A DNA stretch of 64,000 nucleotides from Osedax frankpressi (Eukaryota > Annelida > Polychaeta > Sabellida > Siboglinidae), in the NCBI GenBank assembly GCA_964035775.1, contig OZ038314.1, positions 33,891,815 to 33,955,814 on the forward strand, read 5' to 3'. The translations under genes and the position numbers were made by a program. The first letter of the stretch is position 1. Each line of letters begins with the position of its first letter. A model generated the notes under the pieces. It worked only from the letters and a program-made list of their open reading frames with translations. It did not search any database and was not told the origin of the DNA. Of this stretch, positions 12,531 to 46,931 are shown piece by piece.

Positions 12531-14067
12531 TATGTTGCTATATACATCAGATGAAAATTTGAAATTGTTTTTAATAAATTGATATATATTATTGTTATAC
12601 AAAAATAGATGAAATTAAGTAATTATATTTGTTATTTGTTTAATTACATTTCATTAATTATGTTGTATTACTAAGTTTATGACTAATAAAATAAAAATAC
12701 TCAATTGCATGTATAATTTTATTGATTTATAAAAATATAATGATAATTTTTTATTAATAGATTATTTTTAACCTTTTAATTTAGATAATCAAAAAAATTG
12801 CAAATATTAATTTGATGATTGATTCAAATATACCAACTTTAATAACAGCAAAGAAATCTGCTTAGGTATTTTACACTTTTATTAGAATTTGTAGTTTCAT
12901 GTTTTAAAAAAAAAATTTATATATATTGATATTTTATAATAGTTAATTATTGTGTGACATATATTGTCACGTGTTGTAATTATATATCTTATTCGATAAG
13001 TTGTATAATTTAATTAATATTTAATAGATGTTATCAAAAATGAGTTGCATCACAAAATCAAATATGACATACAATAAATATTGTATTATCTTTATTTATA
13101 ATACATTATAATAGCAATAATATTAATTGATTTAATGATACAATTATTAAGCATATTTGTTAATTTAACAGAAGTGTATAATAAGCTATAATTCAATAAG
13201 TATCATATATTATATGTAATATATCATTTTGAATAACAATTTCTTTTTAAGTTTACAACCATGCAATTAGTATATCTATACAATATAATATATAAAATCA
13301 CATTTATTAAACATAAATAATCAATTTTAAATATGTTTAAATTTCATTATAAAATAATATATATTAGTATATCAAGAAATAAATAATAATAATTTATTTA
13401 TAGGTTATAATAATTACAAGATATTACCATTTACTTTCATAATAATTAACTAGATGGTTTAATTAGCAGATAAGTCCATTTTAAATAGTATTTCTTTACT
13501 GTCGCTAAGCCTTTATTTCAATTCATTTATAGCATTAATGAAACAATAATGAGTTTTTACATTCTTCTAGTTAACACACAAAAATTCTACAAAATGTAAT
13601 GATATAATCTTAAGTGTATAATATTATAATTGAACAATATAATCTAAAGTTATGTGCTTATAGATAATTATATTGAATTAAAAATATATATATTAATATA
13701 TTATTTAAAATAAAAAATAAACATAATATATTTTTAACGTAAATTAAATCTATTTTCCCTCTACGGATTTTACCATGCATAAACTTATCCAAGAAAACTA
13801 AACTAACATATATGGTTATCTGAGCTGTAGTAATGATTCAACATTCCTAACTTTTAGCTTTTTCGAAAACAAAATTATAAAACCTAGTTTATTTTTAATC
13901 TGACAGAATGATACTAGATCAGTATACTGATATATATACACTATATAAAATTGATTTACTACACGAGATTTAGCTTTCAGAGATAAAATTTTGATTTTTG
14001 TATACGTGAAATATAATTTATTAATTATAATATAAAACTTACTAATAATTAGTATTGCAAAATATAG

Positions 14068-14119
<52 letters not shown>

Positions 14120-17100
14120 TTAGGGTGATATAAAGGGTATTGTATACAATACATACATTGATTTATTATATATTCCACTTACATTTGAGAATAATATTGA
14201 TATTTAGTGTATATTAAATCCATATTAAATGTCTATTAAAAGTACATTTATATCTTTTCCTATAAAGGTCAGTAAATATATTTATTTATTTGTAATAATA
14301 TTTATTATAATAAATGAATTTTATATTATTAATATAATATATATAATAAACTATTATATTGATTAAAACTAACTATTATATTTATTAAATATATGTTAAA
14401 TTTATTATAAAATCTATTCATTTTAGTAATGTTATGTAGATTTCATATATAATAATTCACATCGTGTCTAATTAATATATTATAGTAGAAGCTGAAATTA
14501 ATCTAATATAATTGCATTTATAATACATACAATACATAATTACAATAATAAATATTTCAGTGTACAAATGTCGCTCTATATTAGTTGGCTTAATAATTTT
14601 ATATTGAAAGCAATTTACTATTTAGATATTTTCCTCTAGGGATTCTCCAAATAAAATATTCACAAAAATAAAATAGCCAAACAATTCTAGGTGCTAATTA
14701 TACTTAAGGCATAACTACAGATTACGTTTGTATGAGCAAATTGTAAAGATTCAACTAAACTGTGCTTCAGGTGGTTTACAAATACTGGATTCCAGACAAT
14801 ATAATAATGCATAACGATAAATAACAAATATAACAAAAGTTAATTTTCCATATATAATAAATTGCTCAGTCATAACTTACGACACTTCTAGAGTTATTAG
14901 GATTGTTGTAGATAATTGCGGTGGAGACAATAGTTGTCATGGTGATATATCGATGTTGTTTGATTCTACGGAATGACTCCAGGACGATCTTATTGACGAT
15001 TTTATTATGTTTAACGCACGACAGCGTGGATGAGTTATGTCCATTTCCGGTGTCATATATTAAAATGATACGTCGAATTATTTATTGATATATTTTAAAA
15101 AAATGCTTATGATATGTTATATACTCAATAAAAGTTCAAATATTTGATAACATAATTAATTCTTGCATATCTACATTGCCTGTGAATATCTAAGCTCCAC
15201 TAAAATTATTATACAACTAAAATAATATTTTAATAGAAAAATTAAATGTTACAAATTTTATATGTTTTATATATATTAACATATTAACATGGTATGATAT
15301 AGCGGTTAATTTAATTAGATTAAAATATAATTCATGGATTCTATTTTTAAGTCTTCATTTCTCAAGTTATTTTTAAATAAGCCATATAATATAAACTGTG
15401 CCTGATTTGTGAACCCTGTGTATACACATAAATCTAGTTCCTAAACATTCCTTGATATACTTAAAAATGTTATACTTTTATATATTATATATTAATCGCG
15501 ATAATGAATTTATGTGTGCATGTTTTAACAGTAGATTCTTGTAAGTATGAAAATTAAATATAATTAAATAATAGTTACAATCCACATAAATTTATATTTA
15601 TATAAAATATTATATAAATATATTAACATGCTTTATACTATAGCATATATACTATCATACATAATCGGTATTATAACATATATTAATTAAAATATACTTT
15701 GTTTTACCATGACAAATTTAGGAGTACTCATACCAGTAATTAAATTCATATGGATAAGAATTGTATCTGTGTATTAATTGATTGTATTTATTAATGCTTC
15801 CCATCATATTTCACTAATATAATACTCATTATTTACATCCTAAATTGAATAAATAATAATATTTTATAGAGTTTATATGGACAAGGGAGTCAAATAAATT
15901 CTGTTATGTAATACACCAATTAATAATGTCAGTTATTTAATATTTATTTTATTATTATGTAGGAATTAAATATTAATTTTATTATAAATATATTAAATAT
16001 TAATATAAAATATTTAATTTATAAAATATAATATTTATAATATAAAATATTTAATTTATAAATATGGGTTAGAATTATTATGTATTATTCATTTTATTGT
16101 GTAAAATCATTTTAAACAATATTATAGGTATTATTGGTACTCATTATTAATATATCCTTTAGTCAGTAGTCAGTTATAGGTCAAATCAGAATCATGCATA
16201 ATCAGCTGAAATTGAATAAACAACATATAATATGCAAATATTAATACAATATTCAATATTGAGTATAGTTTGTTTAACAATTTATAAGGGTTATTAGGTA
16301 TTTGTATATTTAGGGTACATATTCATTGATATTAAAAATTAATATATTTTATATAAATATAAATATAATATATAAATATCTAAAAATTGTCTTTATATTT
16401 ATAAAAAAACTACAATTAAATTATTTAGAGGATTTTAGATATTTATAAGTTAAATTCATTTAAAATATTATCAGTTATACTCAATAAAATTAATTCATAT
16501 TTATTAGGTATATCTAGCTGTCAAGTACACACTTAACTCTCTAATCGTGAATTGTAAAAATTATGATTTCAAAAATAGATATTTGTTATTTTAAAATTAT
16601 ATATTATAAATTTAATTTGTAATTACTATAATTGCATATATTATTAAGTGAATCACAAACATGTACAATTATATTTATATATTAGATATATTCTCTTACC
16701 GATGATTATAATTTTAACAAATATACATAGTACTATATATATGCTGCATGGTCATTTTAGTAGTGATCTTGTCCAAGATCCTAAACATATTCGAATCGTA
16801 TATTGTAAGTTTTACAAACAATCTACGATGGCGATTTTATTATGTGCACAACTAAAATAATTATTATATATGTTAACATATATAATGATATATTACATAG
16901 TTGTTGCTATATTCAAATTCTAATATATAATGTTAAACAAATAATATGAAAGTTAAACAACGAATTACATATTACATATCGAAATTGATCACAATTTTAA
17001 AATGTAACTTACAAATTTTGATCAACTGTTCTGGAAACATTTTTATATTTTAAAATTCCGGAACAAATGTTTCAAATTGTCGTCAATTGTTCCGCAATAA

Positions 17101-18323
17101 TTTGGAATATTTTTTCCGAATAATTCCAAAAATATTATTCCAAATTGTGTCCAACTATACAAATATAATAATTTGTAAAAAAAATTCTAAATAATTCTGG
17201 AACAATTTGGAAAAATTCCGGAAATTTTGATCCGAAAAATTCCGGAACATTTGTTCCAAATTGTGGTCAATTGTTCTGGAAAAATTTAGAATATTTTTTC
17301 CACATAATTCTAGAACACATTTTCTATATTAAGAACAAATTTTCCGGAAATATTTTTCCAGAATAATTCCAGAATAATTCCAAGAAATTCCAAATTCAAA
17401 TTTTATTTAAAATTTAATAAATATAAATCTGATAAATAGGTATAATTAAATAAATATGTACTCTAAAAAGTGTTTTTTAAAGATAATTTTTTTTCCCAAA
17501 TTGTTCCAAATTTCGTTTGCTGGGTTAACTTGAAAAGAATAGGAATCTTTGAATATAAAATTTAATATTATTGTTTTAAATCGTTGCCAATAAAAAAGAT
17601 TTAAAATAAAATAGAATGAATATTTATATATTGGTATAACATATATTTGAATTAGAGCACAAATTCTAACCTATTATTTACATTATATATAGGATTCACA
17701 TGTTACATTTATATAAGTTTGAAAATTACAATTTAATCTTTTACTAAGTAACGACAACAGATATTTTATAGATATAAACGAGTAGTTTATATATTATTAT
17801 TAGTATATACTTTATATATTATATCAGATTTCGGGTATTGTTTATCAAGTAAATGAATACAAAATATATAGCCTTCCCAATAATTCAGATTATATAACTA
17901 TTATACAATATTATATATTTATTTTAAATAAAAAATAAACATAATTTATCTTTAATGTAAATATAATATATTTTCAATTTTATAATATAACATGTATAGT
18001 ATACAACATTATACATTGTATACTGTTATCATATATTTATTGATTTTAATTTGTAAATCTATGATTGTCGTATATCATAATAATACAATAATATAATAAT
18101 AACCAAAGACATTTACAATGATTTTAAACACTATAGGATTAAAATGATATTCTATGGATTAGAAAATTATACGTCATCAGATATTACATAGTATTATTTA
18201 CAGCATATAAAATACGTAAATTGTTGGCTAGTATAAAAGCAAGGAAAAATTATTCAGTGATCAGTGTTGTAAGATACTTACGTCAATTTGTATCCCAATA
18301 GAATTAATATTATACATTATATC
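12531..18323. other. AT-rich intergenic region without recognised genes
   Basis: About 5.8 kb between DHRS4 and the ARF-family gene. The first 240 bp align with the flank of the antisense copy. A (TA)n tract lies at about 14071-14113. A segment near 13700-13755 recurs in direct orientation at about 17915-17975 (sharing AAATAAAAAATAAACATAAT). A TTCCGGAA-rich repeat lies at about 17030-17410. Short reading frames here (for example on the - strand at 13816-14178) have repeat-driven composition and no recognisable domain. Confidence 0.65.
17030..17410. repeat. Degenerate direct repeat rich in TTCCGGAA / AATTGTTCC
   Basis: Two diverged copies of about 190 bp (starting near 17030 and 17215) share the order AATTCCGGAACA, TTGTTCCAAATTGT or similar, GTCAATTGTTC, then GAATATTTTTTCC. 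Many short palindromes (TTCCGGAA, TTCCGGAAA) give it hairpin potential. There are no terminal inverted repeats or coding capacity that I can see. It may be a fragment of a non-autonomous repeat family. Confidence 0.5.
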
Positions 18324-18455
18324 ATGGGTCTATTAATTGCAAAATTAACTAACTTGTATGAACATTTCAATAATGGAGAACCAGCTCGTATTCTAATGCT
18401 AGGACTAGATGCTGCAGGTTAGATAATAAGAAAATGTATTACATATATTTATATC

Positions 18456-18514
<59 letters not shown>

Positions 18515-19478
18515 TATAAATATATATATATATATTTATATATTTATATATATATATATATATATTCGATTTTATTTAATGTTATTAAAACAGGTAAAAC
18601 TACCATCTTGTATAAGTACAAGTTAAATGAAACTATCACAACAATTCCAACTATTGGATTCAATGTAGATACTGTTAGTAATACATAAGTACATGTTTAT
18701 GATTGAAGTTATACATAATTATGTGTACGGCAATACTTTATTATATTTCGATATCAGTGGCCTGCTGCATTTTCTTTATAGATTCTTAACATTTGTTGAT
18801 ATCAGGTAGCTCCACTTGGTGGTGGTGGACTCGTATTCACAGTTTGGGATATCGGAGGACAAACCAAGATCAGACAATTGTGGCACCATTACTTCAGAAA
18901 TTCACAAGGCAAGTCTATAGTTTATAAGTATATATGTTTTAATTTGTATAGTACACGGATACATATATTATGATTATATATCATTCATGATAAAATATAT
19001 TTAATATATTTCTTGCAATTTCGTTTCAAAATTGTCGTTATTTGTTGATTGAATATTAAAACTACTAAACTACTAATTACTGAAATACTAATGGTTTAAT
19101 ACATATAGTATCCAATTAATCTAATTATACAATATGCAATTATAAGAGGTATTCCATTTTATCACCCATATTGTACTAATGAATATCAATTTCTTTAGGT
19201 TTACTGTACATTGTAGACAGTACGGATAGATCCCGAATAGCGGAAGCAAAAGAAGAATTATATAACATACTGGATGATGATCAGATGAGGAATGTACCTC
19301 TCGTAGTCATGGCGAACAAGCAGGACTTATATGGTAAAATAATATAATTAAATATAAATATTGGCAGTATATAAGAGTTTTTATTTATGAGAATGTAATA
19401 TAATAATCAATTGATAATATATCAACATTTTTATTATTGTAATTTTCATAGTCTATCAATATATTGTTATATATAAAT

Positions 19479-19522
<44 letters not shown>

Positions 19523-19725
19523 CGTTATGCATGGGGAATACATATTATTAATTATCATAATTAATATTCTTTATCTTTAAATCTACATCACATTATATAT
19601 TGATCTCGATGTCATGTTATAACAATATTATTATTTCTATCATCAAACAACCACTATATTAATCGTATAATATATTACGCAATATATTAGCAAGTATTTT
19701 AATACTTAATAAGTTCTACATAATA

Positions 19726-19774
<49 letters not shown>

Positions 19775-20362
19775 TATATTAATAAAAAATAAAGTCTTCG
19801 TTATGTAATGTCTATAGAACTATTAGATTTAAAACTAGCGAATTTAATTATTATTATTGCAAAAAATATTAAATATTATAGTAATATATAGTGGTATTAA
19901 AATGGTATATGGTTTATATAGTGGTATAAACATCGTACATTGTACAGCGTATAATGTACGATGTACATTATACGCTGTACATTGTACACTGTACAATGCA
20001 CACTGTACACTGTGTATAATGTACAGCGTACAATGTACAGCGTACAATGTACAGCGTACAATGTACAGCGTACAATGTACAGCGTACAATGTACAGCGTA
20101 CAATGTATAGCGTACACTGTACATTATACAATGTACAGTGTAAGTATGTAAAATAATTTAAAATGCCGCGTTTATCAAAACTCTCCATCGTACAGGAGCA
20201 ATGGGAGCAGCCGAGATAATCGATGAATTTCAATTAAAATCTCTAAGGGATCGTGATTGGTTTGTACAGGCAACCTGTGCAACTAACGGAGACGGCCTCT
20301 ACGAGAGCATGAAAACAATGAGCACGTATGTCAAAGCTTACAGGAAGAATGCACAATTTTAA
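18324..20362 (+). CDS. ARF-family small GTPase (ARF/ARL)
   Basis: Membrane-traffic type GTPase of 192 residues. Exons: 18324-18417, 18594-18673, 18806-18908, 19199-19333, 20196-20362 (TAA). Gly2 follows Met (MGLLIAKL), the usual N-myristoylation site. All nucleotide-binding motifs are intact: P-loop GLDAAGKT (27-34), switch [10 protein letters not shown] with Thr51, WDIGGQ (72-77, including the catalytic Gln), NKQD (132-135) and CAT (165-167). The ends YIVDSTDR and GDGLYESM are typical of ARFs. The interswitch between GFNV and FTVWD is 12 residues (with PLGGGG), against 9 in ARF1. The third intron starts with GC (CACAAG|GCAAGT). The closest class looks like ARF1-6 or a divergent ARL such as ARL14; I cannot settle which. 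Confidence 0.93.
18455..18565. repeat. (TA)n microsatellite in ARF-family intron 1
   Basis: Nearly continuous TA with occasional AAATA interruptions, filling most of the short intron and ending about 30 nt before the exon 2 acceptor. Similar TA tracts lie in intron 4 at about 19482-19518 and 19729-19772. Confidence 0.85.
19933..20142. repeat. Palindromic GTACA-rich array in ARF-family intron 4
   Basis: Positions 19935-19959 and 19963-19987 are inverted copies matching at 24 of 25 bases around a 3-nt spacer, an almost perfect cruciform. This is followed by about six to seven head-to-tail copies of the 14-bp unit TGTACAGCGTACAA (about 20015-20110) and a diverged tail. The array stops about 50 nt before the acceptor of exon 5. 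Reading frames on both strands here ([13 protein letters not shown] type) are artefacts of the repeat. Confidence 0.9.
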
Positions 20363-22127
20363 CGAAAAGGATACATTGTATATGAATAGATAATTTTAAA
20401 TATCGGAATGAAATTGTTTTGGACCCAAATCCACTATCTGGTATATTAGAATGTGATAATCTTATTAATGATTTCCTAATAATAACTACCTAATCTACTT
20501 TATATTCGATACCATATATGGTAGCAGATTTGAAACTGTACGCAGTATTTGTTATCTCTTAACATCAACCATTAATATTAATCGTTTATTACTCGTATAG
20601 TATTATAAATAATAATATCAAATGTCTAATTCGATTATAATTAATCGGAGTACATAATTAATACTTTTGTGATATTTCATTTAATGATTTTTAAAATAAT
20701 ATTATATGTATATAATATATATCTATATACATCTATATACATCTATATACTATATATCTTATTTCAGTCAATGATTTTTTTAAATAAAATGATTTAAATT
20801 ACTTTATTTCTATTTCACCAAAATACTAAAGACATACTCTGTTGTAAAATAAAGTATATATAATGTTGACATTATAATCTTGTATTAGAGTTATATGTAA
20901 TGTATATGTCATAAATAACTATTTAGCAATCCGCTATATTATATATATTATGCATTACGATGCAACTACTAATTTACTATACAAAAACATATCACATCGT
21001 TGATACTTCCCAAGTGTCAATGCTCATAATCATAGAATTTCTAACGCTTTAATTAAATCTCATTAAGACAATATTGCCTTTACGTGGAAACAATTTATTT
21101 ACAATTGTATCTTATTAAATATATTAAGTTCATTGGACATATTAAATCATGATGTTAATTATTCCTTGAAACTCAATGGATGCATCCATAACCATTATAA
21201 TTTTTACATTTATGGCTTAGAAACTATCTATTGGTGTTCTATCATATATTAGTAACTATTTTTCAGTTAATTATTTTCCAGATAACATTGAAAACTCTTA
21301 TCTCAAAACCAAACTCACGCTTTCTTTTATTCGAATATTATACATCACTTCATTATTTTTTATCAATGTATTGATGTCATCTTTTCGACTCACTTTATCC
21401 TGGTCTATAAGTTATAATTATTAATAATGCTTACTTTATGATAATCTTTAAATTTATTAATAATCTAGCATACACATATATTAACACTATTAAATTTTAT
21501 ATATTATAACGTTAACTAATAGAGTAGATAAGTGGTTACTTCATGTATTTTCCTGGTACGATGGAGTATATTAGTATATAAGTATTTTGATTTCTAAATT
21601 TGAACTATTATCGATATCTATTCTAGAAGTAGGGTTAATAGTTCAATTTATATTAAACCAAAGGTTTCATTGTATAAATGACAATTTTCGAATATATCAG
21701 AGATATGTAATTTGATAAGTACCATATGTAAAATGAATAGAGCAAATAACGTTCATTCGACGTACCAGATACGTTGTACATGTCTAAACTATGTGTTCAT
21801 CTTCTAAACGAAATCAAATATTTGTAAATATTAAAAAACAAGACATAGGTGATTATATTTTTTATAAATAAGTCTATTCTCATGATTACTCATATAATAT
21901 TGAATATATTATTTTAACTTTTAAATTGTATAACATATAATCTATATATTAACATCTACATATCTATATGACGATACTATTATATCTATATATATCTTAC
22001 GATAACCGATACTATTAAATATCATTGAATATGTCATAGTTCATTTCTATTTACATTAGCAACTAAAATAAAATAAATTTTTATAATATAAATAAAATTT
22101 TAGTTTTGATACTGATACACTATAGTT
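20363..22127. other. AT-rich intergenic spacer
   Basis: 1.8 kb between the ARF-family stop codon and the CFAP70 start. I see no ORF, RNA gene or clear promoter motif. AATAAA-like strings occur (for example near 20785), but they are expected by chance in this composition. Confidence 0.6.
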
Positions 22128-44387
<22,260 letters not shown>

Positions 44388-46931
44388 AATGACAACTTTA
44401 CCAAAAACACATCTCTTGAGATTTTGAAATGTTATGAAATTAAGTGATTTTTTGAAGAATAGTATTATATAACTTTTAAAATATGATTTTGAAAATAAAT
44501 AAATTATTGATTTTATTTTGATATTATTATTACATATCATTAATATTCAATTGAAAACTCATCAATTATAGATATTATAATATTAATGGTTATAAATAAT
44601 GTTACTAAATATTTTAAGTCTGACAATAAGATAACTATAAGATATTCAGATAATTAGACATATATTATTTAATATTATTATACCTATATTAATAAATATA
44701 TTTATCGAATATCATATGTTTATAATGAAAATATAATTTAGTAATATTAGTTGGTCAACTAAATATGTATTTATATTTATTAACTATTTTAATAAACATA
44801 TCTTTTAATATAATTAGTAACAATTATTAAATGTTTTGCTAATATATGTTAATTATATTTATATGAAATTTCAATATTATGTATATTCTAGTATTATGTA
44901 AATATATATTATAATTATTCCTTTTACTAGAGTTGCAATAACAGATTAAATAATATAATTTTGCTATTAAATAATATAATTTTTTAATTCACTAATTATT
45001 AATATCGTTCCTGGTAACTTAATATATAGTTGTTCTTTATAAAGGATAACTTTTCTTTGATATAAAACCTATTGAGCTCTAGATGTCTATAGTAGTCTGT
45101 AATATCCTTAGAACATACCGAATTGATAGTTTATATAAAATATTGTCATTGGCAGTATATTTGACTATATAACGATTAATAGGGAATACTTATAATCCTA
45201 ATTTTTAAATACTATGTTAAAAATGTGCTCATTCGCGTGTACTAAATGTAGATTAAAAATAATCGCAATATTCCAAAAATTGAATTACTAGTTACATTTT
45301 ATTTATCCTTATATATTAATCTTATTGTTAATACTTCATTTGTTCCTGTAATATAAAGCTAATATATTTATTATATAACTGAATCATCGAGTACAAAATA
45401 TATACAAAAAATTATGTATAAACAATATCATTATTATATCATAATGATATATTACCATATTACCTTATACACTATATACTATTATAATAGTATATATAAT
45501 AGTAATAGTAGTAATAAAGAATGCCTAATATTAGTATTTTGTATGCTTCTGTATGGTGCTATTATGAATGATAAATTTCATAGATAAATAAACTTTGATT
45601 CACTCTACATGCATTTATTTTAGTGATTTCATATAAATACAAATAACATAGTTTTGTTAAAACTGTTATTATGTATATTAATATTATGCAAAATGAAATT
45701 TGAAATGTAAATGAATTTGTTTGGTGAATAATTATATACAATTTTAATATCTATAAATATAAAATAAATAAGTAGATTGCAATTTCATTGTTTTTGAAAA
45801 ATTTATTTATTATTTATATTTATTATTATTATTCTTTTGGTAATTCTCTCTTTTATAAATAACTTTATTGTATATAAATTTAATAAATATAATTATATTT
45901 ACCTTTTAATAACATACCATTATAAATTATACGGGTATAATTATGATATCACCTAATAAAAGTTAGTATAATTATTAATAATTCTTAATTTATTTGAATA
46001 ATTAAAAAAATAATTAATTTATACATATTATCGATTCACTCTCTAATAATAAATATATATATATACATATAATTTGGACAGATAAAATTACCTGAAATAA
46101 TAAATATTCCTCGCGAAAAACTCTCTAAGACATCTATATTCAGTGATAATTAATTAATACTTAGTGGTTTGACCATAATAAATTCGAACATAAACCGCTG
46201 AATTTCAGTAATTTTTAAATAACATATATTTTATAATTTTTATTGATTTTGGACGTGCGATAAATTTTATTATGCATTATTATATGCTCTTATCAGTACA
46301 ACATATATAGCCTTTCAAAACATTGTTATTTTATTATAAATATATAATATAAATAATGCAATAACAGACGTCATGTGAATATTATCCATTTATTGAAATG
46401 TTTTCTTATTTAAAAAGTATAAAATTATTTTACAATCGTTGAAATAAGTTTTACAATTAATGGTAAGGAATCAGTAAAATCTGATTTTGCTAATATATAG
46501 TAACTCCCGCAAAAATATTCTATAGTATTTTTATTTTATGGATCTATTTATTATTGTTAATTTGATTATATTATATGATTAACTTTATGATTTATATAAT
46601 TTATTATACATCTATATTTAATATGAAATACATAGTTTTAAACATTTTTATACTATAAATATCAAATATAAGAATTCTTTATATATAATTTGTAATGTTA
46701 TAAATAACAACCAAAATATAAATGGCACAATAGGCTGTTTGGTATATATTGTATCTTTAGTATTGGTCTAAATTATTGCTTATACAGTTTATTTTATATA
46801 TATTTAATAAAACAAAAATATTATTAATATTAAATATTATATTGTACTATTATTTCTATTTTACTCATTATATTTAATTTTTTGATATTAAATTATAATA
46901 ATCTTCTGTAACAGTTTATTTATTTTTCAAG
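44388..46931. other. AT-rich intergenic spacer
   Basis: 2.5 kb between the CFAP70 stop and the first recognised exon of the BTB zinc-finger gene. It must contain the 5' end of that gene if it is complete, but I could not identify an ATG exon. AATAAA occurs about 110 bp after the CFAP70 stop (near 44494), a plausible polyadenylation signal with little weight in such AT-rich DNA. Confidence 0.6.

Noticed and set aside
13816-14178. - strand ORF of 120 codons with a run of Tyr-Ile
   Set aside because: It is driven by a TA microsatellite and AT-rich composition, with no domain.
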